A DNA stretch of 64,000 nucleotides from Mycolicibacterium aromaticivorans JS19b1 = JCM 16368 (GCF_000559085.1 NZ_JALN02000001.1:5022001-5086000), one strand, 5' to 3'; shown: positions 36,947 through 45,162, counted from the stretch's first letter. Translations and numbers: made by a program. The notes: generated by a model not told the origin, from the letters alone.

Positions 36947-38659
36947 ATGGGTGTTCCCGTTTACAAACGCATTCTCGACCTGTTCGAGGCCGAGGGTGTG
37001 AACACGTTGTTCGGCATCCCCGATCCCAACTTCGTGCACATGTTCACCGAAGCGGACGCCCGCGGTTGGTCGGTTGTGGCGCCGCACCACGAGCTGAGCG
37101 CCGGATTCATGGCCGAGGCCGCATCCCGGATGACGGGCAAGCCCGGCCTGTGCATCGGAACGCTCGGCCCGGGCATGGCCAACATCGCAGGCGCCATCCA
37201 GTGCGCACTCGTCGAGAACTCGCCGGTCATCTTCCTGGGCGGGCAGCGGGCCCGGGTCACCGAACGCCGGGTGCGGCGCGGACGTATCCAATTCGTCCAG
37301 CAGGAACCGCTTTTCGCCGCATCAGTGAAGTACAGCAGCTCCATCGAGTACGCCGACCAGACGGACGAGATCATCCACGAGGCCATCCGCAAGGCGATGT
37401 CCGGCACCCCCGGCCCGACCTACGTCGAATTCCCCTCGCACGTCATCCTCGAAGAGCTCGACGTCGATGACGCGCCGCCGCCGTCGTCCTACCGGTTGGT
37501 GAACCAGGGTGCGGGCTCCCGTGAGGTGGCCGAGGCGGCGACCCTGATCCGCGAAGCCAAGAGCCCCGTGCTACTGGTCGGTCACGGGGTGCACACCTCC
37601 AGAACCCAGCAGGAAGTCAAGGAGCTCGCCGAGCTGATGGCGTGCCCGGTGATCCAGACGTCCGGCGGTACATCGTTCGTCCCGGGTCTGCAGGACCGGA
37701 CGTTCCCGTACCTGTTCTCCCCGGCCGCCAATGAAGCCGTCGAAGAATCCGACCTGTGCGTGGCGCTGGGCACCGAACTCGGCGAACCCATGCATTACGG
37801 CCGCACCCAGCACTGGGCTGCCAACAACGCGACGCGCAAATGGGTGATGGTCGAGCAGGACCCGACCGCCATCGGCGTCAACCGGCCCATCGACGTGGCG
37901 CTGGTCGGTGACCTGCGCGGTGTGGTGCCACAGCTGGTCGAGGCGCTACGGGACACTCCTCGCGCTCCGTCGGCCGCCCTCGAGACGCTGATCAAAGCCG
38001 ACGTCGCCGAGCTGGCGCGGGTGGCGGAGGAGGCGCCGAGCGGACGCACCCCGGTGCACCCGGCCCGGTACGTCGTCGAGGCGACCAAGGCGTTCGACGA
38101 ACTCGACGACGGGATCCTGGTGCGCGACGGCGGGGCGACGGTGATCTTTCAGTGGACCTATTCGCAGACCAAGCCGCGCGATGTGATCTGGAATCAGAAC
38201 TTCGGTCACCTGGGCACCGGCTTGCCGTATGCCGTCGGTGCCTCGGTGGCCGAGGGCGGTAACCGCCCGGTGATGCTGCTCACCAGCGACTCGGCGTTCC
38301 TGTTTCACATCGCCGAGTTGGAGACCGCCGCTCGGCAGAACGTGCCGCTGGTGTGTGTGGTCGGCGTCGACCATCAGTGGGGTCTCGAGGTTGGCGTGTA
38401 CAAGCGGACCTTCGACCAGCCGTCGCCGCAACCCGGCGTGCACTGGAGCAAGGATGTCCGGATGGACAAGATCGCCGAGGGTTTCGGTTGCCACGGCGAA
38501 TATGTGGAGAAAGAAGAGGAGATCGGCCCAGCGATCGCCCGCGCGTACGCGAGTGGAAAAGTCGGCGTGGTGCACGTGTGCATCGACCCGAAGGCCAACT
38601 CCGAAGAGATGCCCAAGTACGACCGATTCAGGACCTGGTACGCCGAAGGCACCCAATAA
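36947..38659 (+). CDS. ThDP-dependent lyase/decarboxylase-like enzyme
   Basis: The 570-residue protein has the three-domain fold of acetolactate synthase, oxalyl-CoA decarboxylase and 2-hydroxyacyl-CoA lyase. Glu49 in HHELSAGFMAEA is the ThDP-activating glutamate. The cofactor motif is altered: TSDSAFLFH stands for GDGxF, and VVGVDHQWG for the usual NN-containing strand, so the metal ligand would be Asp. An SDSAF-type motif recalls oxalyl-CoA decarboxylase and 2-hydroxyacyl-CoA lyase. Followed by an aldehyde dehydrogenase, it may cleave a 2-hydroxyacyl-CoA or decarboxylate a 2-oxo acid to an aldehyde. AAGGAG precedes the ATG. Confidence 0.82.
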   Translation: MGVPVYKRILDLFEAEGVNTLFGIPDPNFVHMFTEADARGWSVVAPHHELSAGFMAEAASRMTGKPGLCIGTLGPGMANIAGAIQCALVENSPVIFLGGQRARVTERRVRRGRIQFVQQEPLFAASVKYSSSIEYADQTDEIIHEAIRKAMSGTPGPTYVEFPSHVILEELDVDDAPPPSSYRLVNQGAGSREVAEAATLIREAKSPVLLVGHGVHTSRTQQEVKELAELMACPVIQTSGGTSFVPGLQDRTFPYLFSPAANEAVEESDLCVALGTELGEPMHYGRTQHWAANNATRKWVMVEQDPTAIGVNRPIDVALVGDLRGVVPQLVEALRDTPRAPSAALETLIKADVAELARVAEEAPSGRTPVHPARYVVEATKAFDELDDGILVRDGGATVIFQWTYSQTKPRDVIWNQNFGHLGTGLPYAVGASVAEGGNRPVMLLTSDSAFLFHIAELETAARQNVPLVCVVGVDHQWGLEVGVYKRTFDQPSPQPGVHWSKDVRMDKIAEGFGCHGEYVEKEEEIGPAIARAYASGKVGVVHVCIDPKANSEEMPKYDRFRTWYAEGTQ

Positions 38660-38686
38660 CCCACCCGGATTGAGGAGGATGTGATC

Positions 38687-40123
38687 ATGCGTGAATATTT
38701 GAAGTTCTACATCGATGGCCAGTGGGTGGATCCGGTCGAGCTGCGGACGCTCGACGTCGACAACCCGACGCTCGAGCAGGTCGGCGGCACGATCGCCATC
38801 GGCAGCGACGCCGACGTGGACAAAGCGGTCAAGGCGGCCCGCACGGCATTCGGCACGTGGTCGGTCAGCTCCAAGGAAGACCGCCTCGACGCCTTGCAGA
38901 CGATCCTCGACGAGTACCAGAAACGTCTGAAGGATCTCGCCGATGCGGTGCACGAGGAGATGGGCGCCCCTCCGACGCTGGCCGCGGGGCCGCAGGTGAT
39001 GATGGGTCTCGGTCACCTCTCCACTGCCATCGACGTGCTGAAGAACTACAGCTTCGAAACCGAGCGCGGCCAGACCATGGTGGTCAAGGAGCCGGTCGGG
39101 GTGTGCGGCCTCATCACGCCGTGGAACTGGCCGATCAACCAGATCGCCTGCAAGGTGTTCCCGGCTCTGGCCGCCGGGTGCACCATGGTGCTCAAGCCGT
39201 CCGAGGTCGCGCCGTTCTCCGGGCAGATCTTCACCGAGATCATCGACGCCGCAGGGCTTCCCGCGGGTGTCTACAACATGGTCTTCGGTGACGGGCCGGG
39301 CGTCGGCGCCGCGCTGTCCAGCCATCCCGGCATCGACATGGTGTCGTTCACCGGCTCGACCCGGGCAGGCATCGAGGTGGCGCGCAACGCCGCACCCAGC
39401 GTCAAGCGAGTCAGCCAGGAACTCGGCGGAAAGAGTCCCAACATCGTGCTCGACGACGAGGCGTTCGGCCAGAGCGTCGCGGCCGGCGTCGCGGTGATGA
39501 TGATGAACTCCGGGCAGAGCTGTAATGCGCCATCGCGCATGCTGGTTCCGAACTCGCGGATGGATGAAGCCGTGGCGGTGGCGAAGGCCACCGCAGAGGG
39601 AGTGAAGGTCGGCGATCTGTCCGACAGCTCGGCCATCGGGCCGGTGGCCTCCCGCGCGCAGTTCGAGAAGGTACAAGGCCTCATCGAGAAGGGCATCGCC
39701 GAGGGAGCGAAGGTGGTGGCGGGCGGTCCGGGCCGTCCTGAAGGCCTTGACACCGGCTACTACGTGCGTCCGACGGTGTTCGCCGACGTGAACAACGACA
39801 TGACGATCGCCCGCGAGGAGATCTTCGGACCGGTGCTGTGCATCCTGGGTTACGACAACCTGGACCAGGCCGTCGAGATCGGCAACGACACCGATTACGG
39901 CCTCTATGGGTACGTCTCCGGTGCCGACCTGGACCAGGCGCGTGCGCTGGCTCGGCGTATCCGTGCCGGCGCCGTCGCGATCAACCACGCGTTCGACATC
40001 AAGGCCCCCTTCGGCGGGTACAAGACCAGTGGCAACGGCCGGGAGTGGGGCGAAGAGGGTTTCGCCGATTTCCTGGAGACCAAAGCAATTCTCGGGTACG
40101 CGCCGGTGGGCACCGGGGAGTAG
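38687..40123 (+). CDS. Aldehyde dehydrogenase
   Basis: The 478-residue NAD(P)-dependent aldehyde dehydrogenase has TPWNWPINQ, SFTGSTRAG, QELGGKSPNIV with the general-base Glu and NSGQSCNAPSR with the catalytic Cys, then EEIFGPVLCI. It oxidises an aldehyde to an acid, plausibly the aldehyde released by the ThDP enzyme just upstream. GAGGAGG lies 8 bases before the ATG at 38687; a GTG at 38681 is too close to it. It is the last gene of the rightward operon. Confidence 0.92.
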   Translation: MREYLKFYIDGQWVDPVELRTLDVDNPTLEQVGGTIAIGSDADVDKAVKAARTAFGTWSVSSKEDRLDALQTILDEYQKRLKDLADAVHEEMGAPPTLAAGPQVMMGLGHLSTAIDVLKNYSFETERGQTMVVKEPVGVCGLITPWNWPINQIACKVFPALAAGCTMVLKPSEVAPFSGQIFTEIIDAAGLPAGVYNMVFGDGPGVGAALSSHPGIDMVSFTGSTRAGIEVARNAAPSVKRVSQELGGKSPNIVLDDEAFGQSVAAGVAVMMMNSGQSCNAPSRMLVPNSRMDEAVAVAKATAEGVKVGDLSDSSAIGPVASRAQFEKVQGLIEKGIAEGAKVVAGGPGRPEGLDTGYYVRPTVFADVNNDMTIAREEIFGPVLCILGYDNLDQAVEIGNDTDYGLYGYVSGADLDQARALARRIRAGAVAINHAFDIKAPFGGYKTSGNGREWGEEGFADFLETKAILGYAPVGTGE

Positions 40124-40177
40124 CTCGTCTCCTGGGCGGCATCGTCGACACGACGCCACGCACTAGCATCGGCAGCC

Positions 40178-40609
40178 ATGCGGGTGCTGGTGCAGCGGGT
40201 GACGTCGGCGTCGGTGTCGGTGGATGGAAAGGTGGTCGGGGAAATCCGGCCGTCCGGTCAGGGCCTGCTGGCCCTGGTGGGCGTCACCCATTCCGACACC
40301 GACGCCATCGCTCGCCGGCTCGCCGAAAAGCTATGGCAGTTGCGGATTCTCGACGATGAACGGTCCGCGGCCGACATCGGCGCACCAATCCTGGTGATCA
40401 GCCAGTTCACCCTGTACGCCAACACCGTGAAGGGGCGCAGACCGACCTGGAACGCGGCCGCGCCGGGCACCGTCGCCGAGCCGCTCGTCACAGCCTTCGC
40501 CGATGCGCTGCGGGAGCTGGGCGCCCACGTCGAAACCGGCGTGTTCGGTGCCGACATGGCGGTGGCGTTGGTCAACGACGGCCCGGTCACGGTGCTGCTG
40601 GAGCTGTGA
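40178..40609 (+). CDS. dtd: D-aminoacyl-tRNA deacylase
   Basis: The 143-residue protein is [20 protein letters not shown] at the N-terminus, the SQFTLYA motif and the C-terminal [11 protein letters not shown] with the cross-subunit Gly-Pro motif. It removes D-amino acids wrongly attached to tRNA. Length is normal for the family. It is a housekeeping gene, separate from the catabolic operon by 54 bases. Confidence 0.95.
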   Translation: MRVLVQRVTSASVSVDGKVVGEIRPSGQGLLALVGVTHSDTDAIARRLAEKLWQLRILDDERSAADIGAPILVISQFTLYANTVKGRRPTWNAAAPGTVAEPLVTAFADALRELGAHVETGVFGADMAVALVNDGPVTVLLEL

Positions 40610-40637
40610 CCGCCCGCTCCGGCGGCGGTGAGGCTGG

Positions 40638-41129
40638 TCATGAAATCTGTTGGCGCAGAGCCTCATAGGCGCGGCGACCCCGGGCGAACGTCGCGGCGTC
40701 ACCTCCTTGATCGGGGTGATGCCGGGCCGCGAAGCGCCGCCAGGCTCGCCGGAGGTCCGCGGCACCGAAATCGGTGCTCAGTCCCAGGATGATCAGGGGA
40801 TCCGTCGGCGGTGCAGGCAGCGCCATCGACGGACGAGGCCGCGCTGTGCTCGCGTCGGAAGACGAGTCGCGCTGAGGGCTGCGGGGCGCAGCTTTCTTTC
40901 CCGCAGTCTTCTTCCCAGGCGCCTTCTTGGCGGTCTTCTTGGCCGCTGACTTGTGCTCAGCCTTTTTCGCCGGAGCCTTTTTCACCGCCTTCTCGGCCGG
41001 GTGCTTGTGCGGGGGATGCTTGCCGGGCGCCTTCTTCGCCGCCGCTTTGCCGGGCGCCTTCTTCGCCGCCTTTTTGGCAGCCTTCTTGGCCGGAGCCTTC
41101 GACGGGGACACCCGTGCGAGTTCGTTCAT
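40638..41129 (-). CDS. J-domain protein with histone-like Lys/Ala-rich N-terminal tail
   Basis: The 163-residue protein is a fusion. Residues about 9-80 are repeats of AKKA, APGK and AKKT, like the C-terminal tail of mycobacterial HupB and histone H1. After a polar linker, residues about 108-163 form a short J-domain with DLRRAWRRFAARHHPDQGGD, HPD at about residues 138-140, followed by a helix. J-domains stimulate DnaK; the basic tail suggests nucleic-acid or polyphosphate binding. It lies 13 bases after the proline-rich membrane protein gene and is likely co-transcribed with it. Confidence 0.8.
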   Translation of the reverse strand: MNELARVSPSKAPAKKAAKKAAKKAPGKAAAKKAPGKHPPHKHPAEKAVKKAPAKKAEHKSAAKKTAKKAPGKKTAGKKAAPRSPQRDSSSDASTARPRPSMALPAPPTDPLIILGLSTDFGAADLRRAWRRFAARHHPDQGGDAATFARGRRAYEALRQQIS

Positions 41130-41142
41130 GACCCCGTTCTAT

Positions 41143-41742
41143 CTACCGAGCCTGGCCGTCAGCTGACCGTGAGGGACTCGGCGGGGTCGCCGGCCGTTCG
41201 GCGGGCAAGGGCGATGCCGGGGCATTCGCCGTAGCCGGCGGTGGTGGTGGCGAGTCGCCACCACTTCTATCAGGGGTGCCAACCGGTGGGGCTTGCCCCG
41301 GCATGGGGTTCATCGGTCCGGGTCCGCTACCGGGCAGCGGTGGGACGGGCGGCGCGGGGCGCTCCCGATCCCACGGCTGCGGCGGCGCCGGCGGCGGTGG
41401 TCGGCGGTCGCCCGGCCCCGGGATGGGCGGTGGCGGCGGGGGAAGCTTGTCAGCCCCCGGCGGGTTGGCGCGGGGCGCGGGATCCGCGGCGGTGCCGACG
41501 GTCAGCGTCAGGAACGGTTGGGTGCTGAAGGCGGCGCCCCCCAGAAGGCCGACGGCCAGACCGATCAGTCCGGCTGCGCCGAGGGCGATCATGCGGTGCC
41601 GCCGATCACCATTTTCGTCGCGCTGGCGGGGCGGGCTGGACGGGGGAGTCGCGGGCGGTTGCGTCTGGGGCGCATCGGGGCCGTCCAGCGATGCGTCGCC
41701 CCGCGATTCGCGGTGTTCTGGCTGGGTGTCGTCGTTCATCAT
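41143..41742 (-). CDS. Proline-rich single-pass membrane protein
   Basis: The 199-residue protein has a charged cytoplasmic N-terminus, one transmembrane helix (MIALGAAGLIGLAVGLLGGA, about residues 52-72) and a long extracytoplasmic tail rich in Pro, Gly and Ala (PPPPPPIPGPGD and similar). The start at MMNDD has AAGGTGAG upstream; an open frame continues further but without family-like sequence. It is divergent from an OmpR/kinase pair whose sensor loop is also proline-rich, and direct-repeat binding sites lie between them, so it is likely a target of that system. Function unknown. Confidence 0.75.
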   Translation of the reverse strand: MMNDDTQPEHRESRGDASLDGPDAPQTQPPATPPSSPPRQRDENGDRRHRMIALGAAGLIGLAVGLLGGAAFSTQPFLTLTVGTAADPAPRANPPGADKLPPPPPPIPGPGDRRPPPPAPPQPWDRERPAPPVPPLPGSGPGPMNPMPGQAPPVGTPDRSGGDSPPPPPATANAPASPLPAERPATPPSPSRSADGQAR

Positions 41743-41795
41743 GAGCTCACCTTCGGTCTGGATTCGTTGATGAGGCCGAGGGTAGGAACGCGCGA

Positions 41796-41811
41796 TGAAG
41801 TCAGCCTGAAG
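41796..41811. promoter_or_regulatory. Direct repeat TGAAG-N6-TGAAG, likely response-regulator site
   Basis: TGAAG occurs at 41796-41800 and 41807-41811, an 11-base period, the spacing preferred by OmpR/PhoB-family dimers bound head to tail. It lies in the gap between the proline-rich protein gene and the response regulator gene, with an inverted copy at 41833-41848. Confidence 0.6.
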
Positions 41812-41832
41812 ACGACGGGGCGAAGCGCACAT

Positions 41833-41848
41833 CTTCATTTTCGCTTCA
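41833..41848. promoter_or_regulatory. Inverted copy CTTCA-N6-CTTCA of the response-regulator site
   Basis: CTTCA at 41833-41837 and 41844-41848 is the reverse complement of the TGAAG pair at 41796-41811, again with an 11-base period. The two elements are arranged symmetrically and their centres are 37 bases apart. The site is 34 bases upstream of the response regulator ATG, suggesting autoregulation. Confidence 0.6.
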
Positions 41849-41881
41849 GATAGCGCGCGACGCGTCCGACACAATGAATGC

Positions 41882-42574
41882 ATGCCCGGCGTCGTAGAGG
41901 AGCAGGCCACCGCCCGAGTTCTGGTGGTGGAGGATTCCGACGCGATCCGGGAGATGGTCGTCGAAGCGCTGCACGCCGCCGGATACGCCGCCGACGGCCG
42001 AGCGGACGGGCACGCCCTGGAAGAGTTCCTCGACGGCTACCGGCCGGATCTGGTGATCTTGGATGTCATGATCCCAGGCCGCGATGGCTTCGCGCTGATC
42101 GACATCGCCAGGGCATGGAGTGACGTCGGGGTCGTCATGTTGACCGCGCTCGACGGTCTGCCCGACCGGCTTCGCGGACTCGACGGTGGCGCCGACGATT
42201 ACATCGTCAAACCGTTCGAGATGTCGGAGTTGATATCTCGGGTGGGTGCCGTCCTGCGAAGGCGCGGCCGCATTGCCTCTGCCGTCACTGTCGGTGATCT
42301 GATCGTCGACCGTGGTGCCGGTGTCGCGGCGCGCGCCGGACACCGATTGAATCTGACCGCCACGGAACTCAACGTGCTCAACTTCGTCCTGGACCAGCGT
42401 GGCCGCATCGTCAGCGCAGCCCAGATCTTGACCGCTGTCTGGGGGTATGACGCCTACGACGACAATCTGGTGCACGTACACATCAGCAGCTTGCGTCGCA
42501 AGCTCGAGGCGTACGGCCCCCGTCTGATCCACACCGTGCGTGGAATCGGGTACCGCCTGTACTCCACGCCATGA
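41882..42574 (+). CDS. OmpR-family two-component response regulator
   Basis: The 230-residue protein has a receiver domain with acidic pocket VVEDSD, phospho-acceptor Asp61 in VILDVM, Thr in MLTAL and Lys in IVKPFEM, then an OmpR winged helix (LTATELNVLNFVLDQRGRIV, HISSLRRKLE, IHTVRGIGYRL). It probably binds the TGAAG direct repeats just upstream. Its stop overlaps the kinase start by 4 bases. The signal is unknown. Confidence 0.93.
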   Translation: MPGVVEEQATARVLVVEDSDAIREMVVEALHAAGYAADGRADGHALEEFLDGYRPDLVILDVMIPGRDGFALIDIARAWSDVGVVMLTALDGLPDRLRGLDGGADDYIVKPFEMSELISRVGAVLRRRGRIASAVTVGDLIVDRGAGVAARAGHRLNLTATELNVLNFVLDQRGRIVSAAQILTAVWGYDAYDDNLVHVHISSLRRKLEAYGPRLIHTVRGIGYRLYSTP

Positions 42575-44037
42575 CCCAGACGTCAACTGCCACACCATCA
42601 TTGCGCCGACGCCTCGTGCTGGCGGTGCTCGGACTGCTGGCCGTCCTGGTCACTCTGCTCGGAGTGTCGGTAGACGTGGTGATGGGTGTGCAGGCGCGCC
42701 GCGATCTGCACGACCGGCTGATGGCCACCGCCGCGCGTGCCGACAGCCTCGACCGCGCCGGGGTCGCGCCTGACCAGCTCGTCGCCCAGACCCAGGGCGG
42801 CGGCATCCGGGCTCGGCTGATCACACCCGACGGACACAGCTACGGCGACGCAAGCCTTCCGTCAAACGGTCAGGGCGTCCTGACACCACCACCCCCGCCG
42901 AGCCCGGCCGGTGGCGGTCCGCCGGGCCCACCCGGTGGTGGGCCGCCGCCGAAGCCGCCGTTGCCGCCACCGCCAGAGCAGGCCACCGCGACGGCCATCA
43001 CGCATCCGTTACCCGACCGCAGCTTGCTCGTCTTGGTTGCCGACACCACAGCGACAACGGTCGTCCTCGGTCAGTTACGCATGATCATCATCGTCTCGGC
43101 ACTTCTGGTACTGCTCATCGCGAGCGCAGCCGCAACCGTGCTCATCAGATCCGCTATGCGTCCCCTGGACAGACTGACCGCGGTGGCCGGCGCGATCACC
43201 GCCGGTGACCGTGGCCGGCGCCTGCATCCGGATCGGCCGAACACTGAACTCGGCCGGGCTGCAACGGCATTCGACAATATGCTGGATGCCTTGGAGCAGT
43301 CCGAACACCGCGCCCGGCAGTCCGCCACCGACGCCGCCGACGCAGAGAAGGCAACGCGACAGTTCCTGGCGGATGCCGCGCACGAGCTGCGCACTCCGAT
43401 CGCGGGCATCCAGGCCGGGGCCGAACGAATCATGACGACGGCGAGCCAGACCGCAGGTGCTCAGTCGGATCAGCAGCGCCATCGCGCGCAGCTCGTGCTG
43501 ACCGAGACGCGCAGAGCAGGCCGGCTGGTCGCCGACATGCTGGACCTGAGCCGCATCGACAACGGATTGCATATCGACTGGCAGGCCTGTGATCTGGCGA
43601 TCATCGCCGATCAAGAACGGGACCGCGCCGAGATGTTCAGCCCCTCGATCACGATCATCCGGACAGGACCGGCCACCCTGCCGATCCTCACCGACCCCCA
43701 GCGCGTCGCACAAATCCTTGCCAACCTGACCGAGAATGCGCGCCGATATACACCCGACGGGGGAACCGTCACAATCGATCTCAGCCGAACTGCCAGTCGC
43801 GCCGAGATCATCGTCAGCGACACCGGCCCCGGCGTTGCCGCCGCCGAGCACGAGCGGATCTTCGAACGGCTGGTGCGGCTCGACGCGGCTCGCAGCCGCG
43901 ACCACGGCGGTGCCGGTCTGGGCCTGCCGATCGCCCGCGGTCTGGCCCGCGCTCTTGGCGGAAACCTGACGTGCGTACCCCGCGGTACCGGGGCCCACTT
44001 TCTACTGTCGCTGCCACTCAGCCGGCCGACCAACTGA
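42571..44037 (+). CDS. Sensor histidine kinase with proline-rich sensor loop
   Basis: The 488-residue kinase has a membrane helix (LVLAVLGLLAVLVTLLGVSV, about residues 15-35), an extracytoplasmic loop with a Pro/Gly block (about 108-140), a second helix (IIIVSALLVLLIASAAATVL), HAMP, H-box FLADAAHELRTPIAG with His271, and an ATPase domain with N-box NLTENARRY, DTGPGV and GGAGLGLPIA. The Pro-rich loop, mirrored in the divergent membrane protein, is unusual. It forms a pair with the upstream regulator. Confidence 0.92.
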   Translation: MTQTSTATPSLRRRLVLAVLGLLAVLVTLLGVSVDVVMGVQARRDLHDRLMATAARADSLDRAGVAPDQLVAQTQGGGIRARLITPDGHSYGDASLPSNGQGVLTPPPPPSPAGGGPPGPPGGGPPPKPPLPPPPEQATATAITHPLPDRSLLVLVADTTATTVVLGQLRMIIIVSALLVLLIASAAATVLIRSAMRPLDRLTAVAGAITAGDRGRRLHPDRPNTELGRAATAFDNMLDALEQSEHRARQSATDAADAEKATRQFLADAAHELRTPIAGIQAGAERIMTTASQTAGAQSDQQRHRAQLVLTETRRAGRLVADMLDLSRIDNGLHIDWQACDLAIIADQERDRAEMFSPSITIIRTGPATLPILTDPQRVAQILANLTENARRYTPDGGTVTIDLSRTASRAEIIVSDTGPGVAAAEHERIFERLVRLDAARSRDHGGAGLGLPIARGLARALGGNLTCVPRGTGAHFLLSLPLSRPTN

Positions 44038-44093
44038 CCGTCACTGTGTGTGCGGGACTTGCGCGGGAATCTGATCCGAGCCCCCCGGCAGAA

Positions 44094-44723
44094 GTGGTTG
44101 ACTGGCAGCTGTCGAACGGCAGGGATGGAGGTCGACCAATCGAAGGCGATTCGGAGCATACTGACGCCGGCGTCCCCGACGACGTCCGGCACATTGTGAT
44201 GAAAGCCGCCTACGACGAGCTGACCCGGTGGGGCTTGGAGCGATTCGACATTCCGGCCATGTGCTCGCGGCACAAGATCGACGAAGCTCTGGTCACCACA
44301 TACTGGGGGGACGGCAGCCGGCTCGCCCTCGAAGCGCTCTTGTTCTGGAGCAACGACATCCTCACCGCACCCGACACCGGATCGCTGCGCACCGATCTGC
44401 AGGCCCTGGCCACGGTGGTGGCCCAACAGGTCAACGACACGGTCGGTCGCAGTCTGCTGCGGGCATTGGTGGTCGACGACCGCGCCGCTTTCGCGGACGA
44501 CACCCGGATGGCGTTCTGGATGCGGCGGTTCGCGAGTATCCGGTCGGTGTTCGACCGGGCCGCGGCACGTGGCGAGCTGCGCGACGGCGTCGACACGATC
44601 GCCGCGATGCAACTCGTCCTCGCCCCGATCAACGTGCGTGCCCTCTACACCCGAGAGCCGATCGCCGAGCACTACTGCGCCGCGATCGCCGACCTGGCCT
44701 GGCATGCCGTTGCGAAGCATTAG
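44094..44723 (+). CDS. TetR-like regulator with divergent DNA-binding region
   Basis: The product of about 209 residues has a TetR-type layout. The N-terminal helix-turn-helix is degenerate (IVMKAAYDELTRWG, then CSRHKIDEALVTTYWGDGSR in place of the usual IA-x-x-AGVS-x-x-x-LY), and the C-terminal domain of TetR_C type is better conserved (LRTDLQALATVVAQQ, REPIAEHYCAAIADL). The GTG at 44094 gives a normal length; GTG at 44046 or 44198 are alternatives without better ribosome binding sites. It may have altered DNA specificity. It follows the kinase gene by 56 bases. Confidence 0.7.
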   Translation: MVDWQLSNGRDGGRPIEGDSEHTDAGVPDDVRHIVMKAAYDELTRWGLERFDIPAMCSRHKIDEALVTTYWGDGSRLALEALLFWSNDILTAPDTGSLRTDLQALATVVAQQVNDTVGRSLLRALVVDDRAAFADDTRMAFWMRRFASIRSVFDRAAARGELRDGVDTIAAMQLVLAPINVRALYTREPIAEHYCAAIADLAWHAVAKH

Positions 44724-45162
44724 GCCGCGGTCGAGCCGCAGACACCAAGCCAGCGGCGAACCGACCTGCACGTCGGCGACCACCGCTTGGCCGGCCAGCC
44801 ATCGCCGGGCCCGGGACCAATGTGATGGCGTGAGGCTGACCCGTTGGATCTCATCTGTCCTGCCCGGGATTCGCCATAGCGGTTGTCGCTGAGCACGGTG
44901 TCCATGCGTACCGTCAGAAAACAGTTGTCTCTGCGCAACTAATCTAAGCGCTCGATGAGGCCTCGATTAGGGTGTGCCCGCTGCCGGCATGCATCGCCGC
45001 TGACCGGGTATGCGCACTCCATGCATCGCCCGGCGTATGGGACGGGAAGCCATCACCGTCGATCAACCCGACGACATCGCAAAGGCATGGGACGGGAGTG
45101 CTTGGTCGATGACCTGCTGGCGTCGCTTGTTCCGGTCGGTCCCGCGTTCTCAGGAGGCTGAC
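44724..45162. other. Long intergenic region upstream of the YetF-like operon
   Basis: These 439 bases contain no gene I can support: frames in this stretch lack ribosome binding sites and family-like sequence. It holds the AGTTG/CAACT palindrome described separately, a looser pair CTAATC/GATTAG around 44939-44970, and at its end the AGGAGG ribosome binding site (45152-45157) of the next gene. Confidence 0.5.
44923..44940. promoter_or_regulatory. AGTTG-N8-CAACT inverted repeat, possible MarR site
   Basis: AGTTG at 44923-44927 and CAACT at 44936-44940 form an 18-base inverted repeat with the TTG ... CAA symmetry common in MarR-family operators. The operon downstream ends with a MarR gene. It is 222 bases before the first gene, so the link is tentative. 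Confidence 0.35.

Noticed and set aside
40890..41110. Lys/Ala repeat as a CRISPR or minisatellite
   Set aside because: The repeated bases come from AKKA codons inside one reading frame; no spacers or regular unit length.
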